The notes: generated by a model not told the origin, from the sequence alone. Positions 26,410-35,865 are shown, counted from the first letter of the stretch. The stretch is 64,000 nt of DNA from Gordonia gummivorans (GCF_022513585.1 NZ_JAKWBF010000022.1:1-64000), one strand, 5' to 3'. Translations and numbers: made by a program.

Positions 26410-27426
26410 GTGGCCGCATCTGCACCGAGAGTCCTCGTCACCGGCGCTACCGGTTTCATCGCGGGCTACACCGTCGCCGACCTCCTCGCACACGGCTACA
26501 AGGTTCGGGGCACGGTCCGCAACACCCTGACGTCCGACGTCGCACATCTGCACGCGATCGCCGAGAAGGCGGGTGGCGACCTCGAATTCGTGTCGGCGGA
26601 TCTCGGGTTCGACGCCGGCTGGGGCGAGGCCGTCGATGGATGTGACGCGGTGCTGCACATGGCTTCTCCGGTACCCGCGTCGGTGCCGAAGGACGCGGAC
26701 GAGATCGTCGGTCCCGCCGTCGACGGGACGATGCGTGTTCTGCGTGCCGCGTCGGGTTCGGTGCGTCGCGTGGTGATGACATCGTCGGCCGATGCCGTCG
26801 TGCATGGTGCCGATCACGGCGACCGCCTGCACACCGAGGCGGACTGGTCCGACCCTGCCCTCTGCGCGCCGTACCCGAAGAGCAAGACCCTGGCCGAACG
26901 CGCTGCGTGGGATTTCGCGTCGACCAACGGCGTCGAACTCGTGGTGGTGAACCCCGGAACCGTCGTCGGCCCGTTGCAACATCCCGGCCGGCCGACGTCC
27001 ATGGAGCCCATCAGAATGATGCTGTCCCATGAGATCCCGGCGGTACCGCGGCTCGGGTTTGCCCTGGTCGACGTCCGCGACGTCGCCACTGCGCATCGGC
27101 TTGCGCTGGAAACTCCTGCGGCAGCGGGCAATCGGTACCTCGTCGCCGACGACTGGATGTGGATGGGTGAGATGGCACAGGTGTTGCGCGGCGAGTTCGG
27201 TCCGCTCGGATACCGTGTGCCGACGCGACCGCTTCCGTACGCGTTGATGTGGTTGGTCGCGCGATTCGACAAGACCGTGCGCCTCGGCCTCACCTACTAC
27301 GGCATGTCGATGCGTCTCGACGCCGCGAAAGCGCAGCGGGAACTCGGATGGACGGCCCGTCCGGTCGGCGCGAGTCTCGTCGAGGCCGGTCACAGCCTGA
27401 TCGATCTGGGGGTCGTGACGCGCTGA
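26410..27426 (+). CDS. NAD(P)-dependent epimerase/dehydratase (extended SDR, dihydroflavonol reductase-like)
   Basis: 338 residues from GTG 26410 with a perfect AGGAGG just upstream. The N-terminal cofactor motif is VTGATGFIAGYTVADLL (TGxxGxxxG at 11-19). The catalytic pair is Tyr155 and Lys159 in PYPKSKTLAERAAW, preceded by VVMTSSADAV. This matches the atypical/extended SDR group of DFR-like reductases that act on aldehydes, ketones or sterol-like substrates. Substrate not predictable. It lies 113 bp before the lactate dehydrogenase gene. Confidence 0.88.
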   Translation: MAASAPRVLVTGATGFIAGYTVADLLAHGYKVRGTVRNTLTSDVAHLHAIAEKAGGDLEFVSADLGFDAGWGEAVDGCDAVLHMASPVPASVPKDADEIVGPAVDGTMRVLRAASGSVRRVVMTSSADAVVHGADHGDRLHTEADWSDPALCAPYPKSKTLAERAAWDFASTNGVELVVVNPGTVVGPLQHPGRPTSMEPIRMMLSHEIPAVPRLGFALVDVRDVATAHRLALETPAAAGNRYLVADDWMWMGEMAQVLRGEFGPLGYRVPTRPLPYALMWLVARFDKTVRLGLTYYGMSMRLDAAKAQRELGWTARPVGASLVEAGHSLIDLGVVTR

Positions 27427-27539
27427 TTCGGTGAAGGTTGAGTGTCCACCTGGGAGTTCGGCCGACAGCGACCGCACAAATCGGCTATGACAGAAGGGGA
27501 GCACTACCCAACCGACAATCCGACTCAGGCGGTGAATGG

Positions 27540-28493
27540 ATGGAAGCCCGACCAACCAAGCTGGCAATCATCGGTGCGGGAGCAGTGGGAACCGCAGTCG
27601 CGTACGCGTCGCTCATCAGGGGCGTGGCGCGGACCATCGCGCTGATGGACATCAACACCCCGAAGGTGACGGCCGAGGTGCTCGACATGTCGCACGGCCT
27701 CGAGTTCGTGCCGCGTGCCGACATCATCGGCGACGACGACGTGTCCGTCTGCGCCGACGCCGACGTGGTGGTGTTCACTGCAGGCGCCAAGCAGAAGCCC
27801 GGCCAGTCGCGACTTGAATTGGCCGAGGCCACAATCGGTTTGACGAAGGCGATCATGCCGGGCGTTCTCGATGTGGCGCCCAATGCGGTCTACATCATGG
27901 TCACCAATCCCGTCGACATCGTGACCTATGCGGCGCTCAAGATCAGTGGACTGCCGAACAATCAGGTGTTCGGGTCGGGCACAGTGCTCGACTCGTCGCG
28001 CCTGCGGTTCCTGATCGCGCAACACTGCGACGTCGCGGTGCAGAATGTGCACGCCTACATCGTCGGTGAACATGGTGACAGCGAGATCCCGCTCTGGAGT
28101 TCGGCGAGTATCGGTGGTGTGCCGCTGCTCGACTGGAAGCCGCTGCCTGGCGGGCAGGCGATCGACGTCGCGGCGCGCGAACGCATCCACCACGAGGTGG
28201 TGCACTCGGCCTACAAGATCATCGAGGGCAAGGGCGCCACCAACTACGCGATCGGCTTGGCCGCCACCCGCATCGTCGAAGCCGTGCTCAACAACGAGCA
28301 TCGTGTGCTCCCGGTGTCGACCGTCGCCAAGGGCTATGAGGGACTCGACGACGTGTGTCTGTCGCTGCCGACCATCGTCGACCGTGCCGGTGCGGAAACC
28401 CGCCTCGAGATGCCGATGTCGGACGAGGAACGTGGTGGCCTCATGAAGTCGGCGGCAACATTGCGCGAGATGCAGGACAAGTTCGGGTTGTAG
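27540..28493 (+). CDS. ldh: L-lactate dehydrogenase
   Basis: 317 residues from ATG 27540 (MEARPTKLAIIGAG). NAD-binding GxGxxG is 12-17, the substrate loop is AGAKQKPGQSRLEL, and MVTNPVDIVTY and the catalytic His178 in VGEHGDSEIPLWSSA follow. The AKQKPGQSR loop with Gln before the Arg is the lactate, not malate, form. Length is normal. It interconverts pyruvate and lactate with NADH. A further upstream start in the same frame would add 34 non-conserved residues. Confidence 0.94.
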   Translation: MEARPTKLAIIGAGAVGTAVAYASLIRGVARTIALMDINTPKVTAEVLDMSHGLEFVPRADIIGDDDVSVCADADVVVFTAGAKQKPGQSRLELAEATIGLTKAIMPGVLDVAPNAVYIMVTNPVDIVTYAALKISGLPNNQVFGSGTVLDSSRLRFLIAQHCDVAVQNVHAYIVGEHGDSEIPLWSSASIGGVPLLDWKPLPGGQAIDVAARERIHHEVVHSAYKIIEGKGATNYAIGLAATRIVEAVLNNEHRVLPVSTVAKGYEGLDDVCLSLPTIVDRAGAETRLEMPMSDEERGGLMKSAATLREMQDKFGL

Positions 28494-28507
28494 CGTCATC
28501 TGAACGA

Positions 28508-28633
28508 ATGGTCGCCCCGGGGTTCGTGTGTCTCGGGACACCGGTCACGGACTTCACCGTCGACAACGACCTGTACAACGCGAACTCGGACAGCGACCGA
28601 GACGGCGACGGGATCGCCTGCGAAAAGCACTGA
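28508..28633 (+). pseudogene. short Excalibur-like calcium-binding fragment
   Basis: A 41-codon frame from ATG 28508 ending DSDRDGDGIACEKH. That ending is the DxDxDGxxCE signature of the Excalibur domain, normally found at the C-terminus of secreted actinobacterial proteins. The N-terminal half of the domain (FxNCxxAxxxG) and any signal peptide are missing, so this is probably the end of a lost gene rather than a working protein. Confidence 0.5.
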
Positions 28634-28732
28634 TCCGGTGGCGCCTTGACGACACGCGTCGGGTGGGAGTCGGGGGATCTTGGGGGGATACCCCTATTCC
28701 ATGTCGGCTCGTGACGCGGCACGATCGTAGGC

Positions 28733-30925
28733 ATGTTCACTTCCCTGGCGCGTTGGGCAGTACGGAATCGTTGGTCGGTGGTGGGTGCGTGGGTGATTGC
28801 GCTCTTCGCCTGTATCGCCCTGGCGGGTGCGTTCGGAGGAGAGTCGATCACCGACTTCGCCGACGACAATCGCACCGAGTCGGGACGCGCGCTGGAGACG
28901 CTCAACGCTGCGGGTGGTGGGTCGGCCGCGGACGAGTCGAAGGTGGTGTTCGCGACCGACGCGTCGGTGCAGGGTGGTGTCAACAACCCGGCGGTCCGCG
29001 CCGAGGTGAACGCCCTGCGTGATCGGATCACCGCAATCGACCCGAATTCCCGTATGGCCGACCTGTATTCGCCGGTGCCGTCGCGCGATGTGGCCTTCTC
29101 GCCCGACGGGACGGTCGCATATACGACGCTGACCCTGCCCGCCGACAACGACAGCGTGCGGCAGAAGGTTGTCGACGAGATCAAGGCGTCCGCCGAGGAG
29201 TTCGACGCTCCCGGTACCCGGGTGTCGTTCGCGAGTGACTGGTTCGCCGACCAGGCGCCCGCCGGTCTCGGTGAGGCGATAGGTATCGGACTGGCGATGA
29301 TCATCCTGCTCATCGCATTCGGCACACTCGTCGCGGCCGGTCTGCCGTTGCTGACCGCGTTGTTCGGCGTGGGCGTCGGGGCGTCGGTGCTGCTGTTGCT
29401 CCAGAACGTCGTCGACACCCCGAATTTCGCGGTGTCGTTGACCGCGATGCTCGGGATCGGCGTCGGCATCGACTACGCGCTGCTGATCCTGACGCGGTTC
29501 CGTGCCTCGCTGGCCGACGGCGTCGACGTGCCCGATGCCGTCGAGGCCGCGATGATCACCGCCGGGCGCTCGGTGGCGTTCGCCGGCGCGACGGTGACGA
29601 TCGCGATCGCCGGTCTGTTGACGCAGGGCGGAGTGATCGGGCCGACGATGACGCTGGCCGGATGCGCGGGTGTGCTCTCGGTGATGCTGGCCGCGCTCAC
29701 GCTGTTGCCGGCATTGCTCGCGATCATCGGCCGACGCGTGGATCGGCTCAAGGTGCCAGGCGTGCGGAGTCGGCCGGGCACCGATGGCGCGATCGCCACG
29801 CGGTGGAGCCGGATCGTGCAGTTGCACCCGTGGGCCGGGGTCCTGGTGGCCTTGGCGATCCTGATCGTGTTGTCGATCCCGGTGCTGGATCTGCGTCTCG
29901 GCTTCGGCGACGCGGGCAACCGTCCGACGTCGGACACCACGCGCGTGGCCTACGACGACCTGGCCCGCGGGTTCGGCGACGGCACCAACGGTCCGATCTT
30001 CGTGGTGACCGAGCTGCCCGACGGGCAGGCCGATGCGGCGCGGTTGGGTGCGCTCGGAACGTCGCTGCGCGGCACCGACGGTGTGGCGTCGGTGAGCCCG
30101 CCGATCGAGTTGGGACGGGTGGATGGTCAGCCCGTCGCGATGCTGATCGTGACGCCGACGACCGGGCCGCAAGAGCAAGAGACGCTCGACCTGGTGCATC
30201 ACATACGCGACACCGTGGCGCCCGCGTCGGGGCTACCGGTGGAGCTGACCGGGGTGTCGGTGGGTGGCAGTGACTTCTCCGAGCTGACGCTGAGTCGTCT
30301 GCCGCTGATGATCGCGGTGGTCTTGGCGTGCTCGTTCATCTTGCTGGCGTTGGCATTCCGGTCGATCGTCATCCCGGTGAAGGCGATCATCATGAATCTG
30401 TTGTCGCTGGGAGCGGCGTTCGGCGTGATCGTGGCGGTGTTCCAGTGGGGCTGGGGGATGGAGCTCATCGGTGTCGGCAAGGTCGGGCCGACGGAGGCCT
30501 GGGTGCCGATCGTCCTGTTCGCCGTGGCCTTTGGGCTTGCGATGGACTACGAGGTGTTCCTGGTATCCCGTATCCGAGAGCGCTATCTGGCATCCGGCGA
30601 CGCGACGACGTCGGTGACGGAGGGTCTCGCGTCCACGGCCCGCGTGATCACCGCGGCCGCAGCGATCATGGTGTGTGTCTTCGCGAGCTTCGTCTTCTTC
30701 GACGACCGCGGACTCAAAGCCATGGGCCTGGGCCTGGCCACCGCGGTGTTCATCGACGCGACCGTGGTGCGCATGCTGCTCGTGCCCGCGACGATGGAGA
30801 TCCTCGGACGCAACAACTGGTACTGGCCGAGCTGGTTGCGCTGGGTGCCGTCGTTGGACGGGGTGCATGGGACCGAGGGTGCGGCTGCGGAGGCGCGTCA
30901 GCCGGTAAATGTGGCGCGTCGCTGA
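28733..30925 (+). CDS. MMPL/RND family transporter
   Basis: 730 residues with the MMPL layout: an N-terminal helix (near FTSLARWAVRNRWSVVGAWV), an extracytoplasmic domain (about 40-180), five helices, a second loop domain (about 385-510) and six more helices. The paired proton-relay motifs GVGIDYALLILTRFR and GLAMDYEVFLVSRIRE are present, with a C-terminal FDDRGLKAMGLGLA helix. MMPL proteins in mycolate bacteria export lipids; the short size and lack of a lipid-synthesis neighbour leave the substrate open. Confidence 0.93.
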   Translation: MFTSLARWAVRNRWSVVGAWVIALFACIALAGAFGGESITDFADDNRTESGRALETLNAAGGGSAADESKVVFATDASVQGGVNNPAVRAEVNALRDRITAIDPNSRMADLYSPVPSRDVAFSPDGTVAYTTLTLPADNDSVRQKVVDEIKASAEEFDAPGTRVSFASDWFADQAPAGLGEAIGIGLAMIILLIAFGTLVAAGLPLLTALFGVGVGASVLLLLQNVVDTPNFAVSLTAMLGIGVGIDYALLILTRFRASLADGVDVPDAVEAAMITAGRSVAFAGATVTIAIAGLLTQGGVIGPTMTLAGCAGVLSVMLAALTLLPALLAIIGRRVDRLKVPGVRSRPGTDGAIATRWSRIVQLHPWAGVLVALAILIVLSIPVLDLRLGFGDAGNRPTSDTTRVAYDDLARGFGDGTNGPIFVVTELPDGQADAARLGALGTSLRGTDGVASVSPPIELGRVDGQPVAMLIVTPTTGPQEQETLDLVHHIRDTVAPASGLPVELTGVSVGGSDFSELTLSRLPLMIAVVLACSFILLALAFRSIVIPVKAIIMNLLSLGAAFGVIVAVFQWGWGMELIGVGKVGPTEAWVPIVLFAVAFGLAMDYEVFLVSRIRERYLASGDATTSVTEGLASTARVITAAAAIMVCVFASFVFFDDRGLKAMGLGLATAVFIDATVVRMLLVPATMEILGRNNWYWPSWLRWVPSLDGVHGTEGAAAEARQPVNVARR

Positions 30926-30952
30926 TCTCCGCCCCGGACTTCGGCCCCTCCT

Positions 30953-31058
30953 GAAATCCGCCCCAGATTCCCACCCTCGGCAGAGCATTCATCGACATAT
31001 CGTCGACGGGCCATTAGCCGAGGGTGGAAATCGGGGACAGGTGTGTGGGGCGGATTTC
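30953..31058. repeat. long imperfect inverted repeat
   Basis: Left arm 30953-30981 (GAAATCCGCCCCA, then GATTCCCACCCTCGGC) is mirrored at 31017-31058 (GCCGAGGGTGGAAATC, then TGGGGCGGATTTC), with a 10-nt insert in the right arm. The 35-base centre itself holds TCGACATATCGTCGA. It fills the gap between the MMPL and DUF2786 genes. Confidence 0.7.
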
Positions 31059-31130
31059 CGGAGAACTGGGCGGACGCGGGGTCTCGTCGTCGGGAGGGAA
31101 CCGAATCGGGCTGCGCATAGTCTGACTTAT

Positions 31131-31961
31131 ATGCGCGACGACAAGCTGCTGACCCGAATCTCCGCCCTGTTGCGTCAGGCCGAGAACACCGACAACGAGC
31201 ATGAGGCGGAGACGTTCATGCAGGCGGCCCAGCGTCTGGCCACCGCGTCGTCGATCGATCTGGCGGTTGCCCGTGCGCACGACCCGGCGGCGCGGACCAA
31301 GACGATCCCGATCTCCCGGCAGGTGGTGCTCGGTGAACCCGGCAAGCGTGGGCTGCGCACGTACGTGCAGCTGTTCGTGGCGATCGCGCGGGCCAACGAC
31401 GTGACGGTCGACGTCGCACACAACTCGACCTACGTGCTGGCCTATGGATACGAACTCGACATCGATGCGTGCGAGACGCTGTACACGTCGCTGATCGTGC
31501 AGATGGTCGCGGCCAGCGACGCCTACCTGCGGTCGGGTGCCTACAAGGGCGAGACCTTCGCCCGCGTCGTGACCAAGGGCAATGGCTGGCGGGCGCGACG
31601 GGTCGTCGAGGAGAAGCCGTTGTCGCCGATCACCGCTCGGCTGAACTTCCAGTCGGCGTTCGCCGAGCGGATCGGCCGTCGGCTGTCGGAGGCGCGGGAC
31701 GCGGCACGCGCGGAGGCGATCGAGGCCGAGCGCGACTCGGCTCAGCCCACACGGTCGACGGCGGTCGCGTTGCGCAACAAGGAGATCGAGGTCAGCGACT
31801 TCTACCGGACCGAATCGAAGGCGCGCGGGACGTGGCGACCGTCGAGTGCGTCGGCCGGATACTCGGAGGCTGCACGTCGTGCCGGAGACAAGGCGGGTCG
31901 TCGGGCCAAACTCGGACCCGACCGCGAATTCGGGGCGCCGCGAGGGGCATTGGAGGCGTGA
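31131..31961 (+). CDS. DUF2786 domain protein
   Basis: 276 residues from ATG 31131. The N-terminal segment MRDDKLLTRISALLRQAENT, with NEHEAETFMQAAQRLATASS, is the DUF2786 helical domain. The rest is a charged, Ala/Arg-rich region (GWRARRVVEEKPL near 155) that resembles actinobacterial DUF2786 proteins of similar size. Function is unknown; the basic helical ends suggest nucleic-acid contact, but this is inference. Reading further upstream would run into the inverted repeat and lacks a ribosome site. Confidence 0.85.
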   Translation: MRDDKLLTRISALLRQAENTDNEHEAETFMQAAQRLATASSIDLAVARAHDPAARTKTIPISRQVVLGEPGKRGLRTYVQLFVAIARANDVTVDVAHNSTYVLAYGYELDIDACETLYTSLIVQMVAASDAYLRSGAYKGETFARVVTKGNGWRARRVVEEKPLSPITARLNFQSAFAERIGRRLSEARDAARAEAIEAERDSAQPTRSTAVALRNKEIEVSDFYRTESKARGTWRPSSASAGYSEAARRAGDKAGRRAKLGPDREFGAPRGALEA

Positions 31962-31980
31962 CGACCGCCATCGCCGACGA

Positions 31981-33021
31981 TCAGATCTTCGGCTGGTACC
32001 AGCGCGCCGACTCGGTACGGGCCATCGGCTTCGGTGCGCCGACGTACTTACGGGTCCAGCGCCCGATGGTGCCCTCGTCCGTAACGAAGGCGTGCACCAC
32101 CAGCGCGGTGACCACCAGGATGCAGCCGAAGAAGAACAGCCAGCTGATCGCGATGAACACGACGCCGAGGGTGCCGTAGTGCTGGGTGGTGTTCTCCACG
32201 ATGCGGGGGAGCGCAATCCGACTGCCGACCAGATAGGCGGTCACCAGAGCGCCGGTGACGGCTCCGTTCACGATGAGCAACCGCATCGGAACCTGCGTCG
32301 AGACCAACAATCGCGGGATGAGCGTCCACGTGATCGTCCAGATGATGAACGTCACCGCGATGACCAGGATGATCCCGAGGACACCACTGTCGTCGATGTG
32401 CACGTTGAAGATGGTGTTGGTCTTCAGGTCGGTGGCAAAGCCCTGGAAGATGACTGCCACCGGAATGCTGAAGATGACCACCACCCAGCGCCACCAGCCG
32501 CTCAACGGCAGCTTGGTGACCTGCCAGATCGAGACGTACATGCGTCCGAGCGCGCGCGCCAGCGAGGTGGCGCCCGCGATGCACATCAGTGCGCCGATGA
32601 ACCCGAAGGTGCCGACGGTGGCGTCGTTGCTCGACGACACGAAATCGACGTGCTCGGAATGCATGCCCAACGACTTGAGAGCCTCGTCGAGGTACGAACT
32701 GCCCGGCAGCGTGGTCATGAGAATGACGATGGGCAGGATGCCGGTGAAGGCCTGCGCGGCGAGCGTCATGGCCCGGTCGGTGATGTTGCCGCGGATGATG
32801 TCGGTGATGATGCGCATCAGCAACGTCCCGCCGGGCATCACCTGAACAAACTCGTACACCTTGATCGCGAAGGCCTGACCACGGGCGATCCACGTTTGCA
32901 ACAGTGCGCGGAGTGCGGCGAAGCGGCGCTCGTCCAAAGGCGATCGGGTGTCGTCGGAGGACGTCTCCTCGGTCTTCGACGCATCCCGGTCGTCGGTCGA
33001 CGGGTTGGCCTCAGCGGGCAT
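31981..33021 (-). CDS. YhjD/YihY/BrkB family membrane protein
   Basis: 346 residues from ATG 33021 (MPAEANPSTDDRDAS). An acidic disordered N-terminus (1-40) leads into six membrane helices with family marks LMRIITDIIRGNITDRAMTL, ALTLAAQAFTGILPIVILM-type sequence, a SLARALGRMYVSIWQV loop and ITWTLIPRLLVSTQVP. This is the Virul_fac_BrkB/YihY family, whose members act in envelope integrity or lipid transport. Ends 20 bp from the convergent DUF2786 gene. An upstream ATG adding 12 residues is less likely. Confidence 0.85.
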   Translation of the reverse strand: MPAEANPSTDDRDASKTEETSSDDTRSPLDERRFAALRALLQTWIARGQAFAIKVYEFVQVMPGGTLLMRIITDIIRGNITDRAMTLAAQAFTGILPIVILMTTLPGSSYLDEALKSLGMHSEHVDFVSSSNDATVGTFGFIGALMCIAGATSLARALGRMYVSIWQVTKLPLSGWWRWVVVIFSIPVAVIFQGFATDLKTNTIFNVHIDDSGVLGIILVIAVTFIIWTITWTLIPRLLVSTQVPMRLLIVNGAVTGALVTAYLVGSRIALPRIVENTTQHYGTLGVVFIAISWLFFFGCILVVTALVVHAFVTDEGTIGRWTRKYVGAPKPMARTESARWYQPKI

Positions 33022-33095
33022 CGTGACTCCAATCGCGCGATGGCAGGAAACTATCATCGCCGACGAACCCGACGGTCTGAGGCAGGGTAGGTCTG

Positions 33096-33584
33096 GTGGC
33101 GCCCAGAGATTCGTTGCGTAGCCGGTTCTATACCGCGGAGCGGCTGGTGCTCAACATGTTCGATCGCGCCGGACCGACGCGGACCGTGCAGATCGCCGGC
33201 ACCGAGCTCACGCTCCCCGTCGAGGCGCGTTTCGCGTCGATCGATTCGGTGCGGGATCACGTCCGGGAGGTATTGGCGATGCCTGCCGTGCAGGACCGGT
33301 TCCCGCGCGCGGCGGTGCAGGTGTCGGTTCGCGCCCGACGCGGCTTTCGCCTAGCGCACTACGAGCCCGAGAGTGCCACGATCGCCATCCCGGAATCACG
33401 TGAAGGACGTTGGGCGATGCGCGAACTCGTTGCGCTGCACGAGATCGCGCATCATCTCGACGACTCCGGTGGGCCCGCGCATGGTCCGGGGTTCGCGAAC
33501 ACGCTCATCGACCTCGCGGGTATCGTGCTGGGCCCGGAGGTGGCATTCGTGTATCGGGTGGTGCTCGCGGATTCGGGTTTGTGA
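33096..33584 (+). CDS. TIGR04338 family metallohydrolase
   Basis: 162 residues from GTG 33096. The zinc-binding motif HEIAHH is at 115-120 in LVALHEIAHHLDDSGGPAHG, with a downstream HGPGF that could give the third ligand. Size and motif match TIGR04338, an actinobacterial group of putative metalloproteases without known substrate. No signal peptide, so probably cytosolic. The upstream gene is divergent. Confidence 0.87.
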   Translation: MAPRDSLRSRFYTAERLVLNMFDRAGPTRTVQIAGTELTLPVEARFASIDSVRDHVREVLAMPAVQDRFPRAAVQVSVRARRGFRLAHYEPESATIAIPESREGRWAMRELVALHEIAHHLDDSGGPAHGPGFANTLIDLAGIVLGPEVAFVYRVVLADSGL

Positions 33585-33624
33585 GCATTCGATCTGCTGG
33601 CTAGGTGGGGCCTCCGAGCCAACC

Positions 33625-33752
33625 CGCTGCCTGAGGTGCGAGCTTGCGAGCGTCGAAGGCCTGGCGACCGTTTCTATCTGGTCACCCAATTGTCTTGTGT
33701 CACCAGGCCCTTCGAGGCTCGTCGCTAGCGCTCCTCGCACCTCAGGGAGCGG
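33625..33752. repeat. dispersed repeat family 2: inverted pair (copies d and c)
   Basis: Copy c (33701-33752, CACCAGGCCCTTCGAGGCTC onward) reads forward; copy d (33625-33664, CGCTGCCTGAGGTGCGAGCT onward) reads backward. Together they form an inverted repeat with a 36-base spacer, between the convergent metallohydrolase and CocE-like genes, where it could terminate both. Confidence 0.78.
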
Positions 33753-33777
33753 CAAGGACCGGGGAGCGGTGGAGGGC

Positions 33778-33849
33778 TCAGTCGATGCCGTCGCCGCCAA
33801 GCAGCGGAAGGCGAGTGGCGGCTCGCTGTCAGTCGATGCCGTCGCCGCC
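33778..33849. repeat. 21-bp direct repeat duplicating the 3' end of the CocE-like gene
   Basis: TCAGTCGATGCCGTCGCCGCC occurs at 33778-33798 and again at 33829-33849. The second copy holds the stop and last codons (GGDGID) of the minus-strand hydrolase; the first is a spare copy just beyond it. Confidence 0.8.
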
Positions 33850-35865
33850 CAAGAACGTCAGGTAGCTCGGGTGTTCGGGGTCGAGCACGAGGCGCTGACG
33901 CCGACCGCGCGCTTTGATGAGGTCGGGGACGACGGTGAGGTAGCGGGGGAAGCTGGCCGCGTAGACGTCGACGCGGAGTCGGTGTCCGGGTTCGAGGACG
34001 GCGTCGGTCGGGACGAGGTCGACGTCGATGCGCACCGGTTCGTCGGCGGGAACGGGCAGCTTGCGCTTGCGGGACAGGAAGTGGTGGGCGCGCAGCAGGT
34101 GTCCGTCGTCGGAGTAGGTGGACATGCTCTTGTCGAGCGCCCGGTTGGACGCCGACAACGCGCCGTTGGTGAGGACTGTCGAAGTGCCGTCCGGCGCAAC
34201 ATCATTGACGGTGACCGCCCAGATCGCCTCGTGTCCGGTGGTGGCGACGTTGAGCCGCAGGTTCATCGCGCCGCTGATCGGGGTGGCCTCGGCGACGGGT
34301 GCGCTCGTGAACGAGAGGGCGCCGCGTTCCTGGGATCGCGCGTCATGGGTGAACGAGCGGCCCAGTGCCATGGTGGCACCAGCGGTCACCTGCGTCATGT
34401 CGCGCGACCGCATGCCGCGGATGTCGGGATGGATGTGCAGCGACGAGATCCCCACGCCAGGAACGCTACTCAGTGATCCGTCGTGTACGGCATGTCCGGC
34501 CGACTCCGATGGTTCGTCGACGAGATACAGCCGATGCGACCGGACGCCGGTACGCGGGAAACTCGGTCCCGACGTCCAGGCCCCGCCCTGCTGCAGCATG
34601 GTCACCGGACCGTAGTAGTCGATGCCATTGCGGTGGTTCTTGAGCCAGCGGTCGAACCAGGCGCGTTCGAGGACGTCGAGTCGCGGCGGGGCGAACTTGC
34701 CGCCATACCCGGATCCGACGTCGAAGTGATAGCCGTCGCCGACGACCATCTGCTTGCGGCCGGGTTCCATGTTCAGCCGCTCGTAGACGCCGGTCGCGCT
34801 GCGGCCGAACAGATCATGCCAGGCGCCGACGGTGAACGTGGGCGCCTCGATGCGATCCACCTTGGGATCGCGCTCGTCGAAGTAGGGATCGTCGAAGATG
34901 CGATCGTCGCGGGCGGTGAGGAATCCCCACAGCAGCGACGGGATCTCGGTGGCCGGCGACTTCACCCGGTCGGCGGCCCAGCGCAGGGCGTCACCGCGGA
35001 CGATGTCACGAATCACGTTGGCCGGGTTGGGAACCCACTTGAGTACGTTCACCACCGACAGCCAGGCCGGGATGAACGCCGACGGCATGCCGCCGGTGAT
35101 GTAGATGTCGCGGACGATGTCGTCGCAGCCCTCGACGGCGAACACCGCCTTGAGCTGGGGCGGGCACTTGTCGGCGGCCTGCAGCGAGTTGATCGCCGAG
35201 TACGACCAGCCGGCGAGGCCGACCGCACCGTCGCACCATTCCTGTGTGGCCGCCCAGTCGATGATCTCCACCGAATCCTGCTGCTCACGCGGGCCGAGGA
35301 TCTCCCACTTGCCGTGGCTGGCGCCGGTGCCGCGCACATCGACGATCACCTGCACGTAGCCGCTGCGCACAAGTCTGCGGTTGATGCCGAAGACGTCGAA
35401 GACGCCACCGGCGACCGTCTGGGTGAGCGTGGTCAGTCCCTCGAGTGCGGTGCCGGTCGCGTCGATCGAGCGCGACGCCGAATGCAGCGCCTTGCCGAGG
35501 ACCGGGGCGTGCAGCGTCTGATCGAGGACGTCGATCGCGGCCCGGTTGTAGGGGTTGATGTTGACGATGGCGGGGTAGGGGGTCAGCACGGTCTGGCCGA
35601 AGCGGTTCGCCGGGCGGATCACGGTGGCGCGCAGGGTGACCCCGTCGCTCATCGTGATGGAAACGTCCCGGTCGATGTGCACCCGCGGATACAGTTGTGC
35701 GCCGTCGACCTGTTCACGCCAGCGGATGCCGTCGGCGCCGCCGGTCGGATCACCGAGGGGCAGGGCACCGAAATGCGGTACCCCAGCGGTGCGCGACCGT
35801 TGCGATGGCTCGAGGGAGCGGCGCGGCTTGGCGCGCGCGCCGTCGGTGTCCAATTGGTACGTCAT
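33829..35865 (-). CDS. CocE/NonD family hydrolase (X-Pro dipeptidyl-peptidase S15-like)
   Basis: 678 residues with the CocE order. A beta-rich start has VSITMSDGVTLRATVIRPA, and YPAIVNINPYNRAA follows. Then come the VIVDVRGTGASHGKWEI strand and the nucleophile region VGLAGWSYSAINSL (Ser221; the usual final Gly of GxSYxG is Ala here). A lid with FTVGAWHDLFG follows, and a C-terminal jelly-roll domain runs from about 450 (RLYLVDEPSES onward). The family hydrolyses acyl esters or amides such as cocaine or peptides. A deletion-free full length and no signal peptide suggest an intracellular enzyme; substrate unknown. Confidence 0.88.
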   Translation of the reverse strand: MTYQLDTDGARAKPRRSLEPSQRSRTAGVPHFGALPLGDPTGGADGIRWREQVDGAQLYPRVHIDRDVSITMSDGVTLRATVIRPANRFGQTVLTPYPAIVNINPYNRAAIDVLDQTLHAPVLGKALHSASRSIDATGTALEGLTTLTQTVAGGVFDVFGINRRLVRSGYVQVIVDVRGTGASHGKWEILGPREQQDSVEIIDWAATQEWCDGAVGLAGWSYSAINSLQAADKCPPQLKAVFAVEGCDDIVRDIYITGGMPSAFIPAWLSVVNVLKWVPNPANVIRDIVRGDALRWAADRVKSPATEIPSLLWGFLTARDDRIFDDPYFDERDPKVDRIEAPTFTVGAWHDLFGRSATGVYERLNMEPGRKQMVVGDGYHFDVGSGYGGKFAPPRLDVLERAWFDRWLKNHRNGIDYYGPVTMLQQGGAWTSGPSFPRTGVRSHRLYLVDEPSESAGHAVHDGSLSSVPGVGISSLHIHPDIRGMRSRDMTQVTAGATMALGRSFTHDARSQERGALSFTSAPVAEATPISGAMNLRLNVATTGHEAIWAVTVNDVAPDGTSTVLTNGALSASNRALDKSMSTYSDDGHLLRAHHFLSRKRKLPVPADEPVRIDVDLVPTDAVLEPGHRLRVDVYAASFPRYLTVVPDLIKARGRRQRLVLDPEHPSYLTFLGGDGID

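Noticed and set aside
33373-34476. 367-codon plus-strand frame spanning the family-2 repeats and the CocE-like gene
   Set aside because: Runs through repeats and antisense to a confident hydrolase; no domain.
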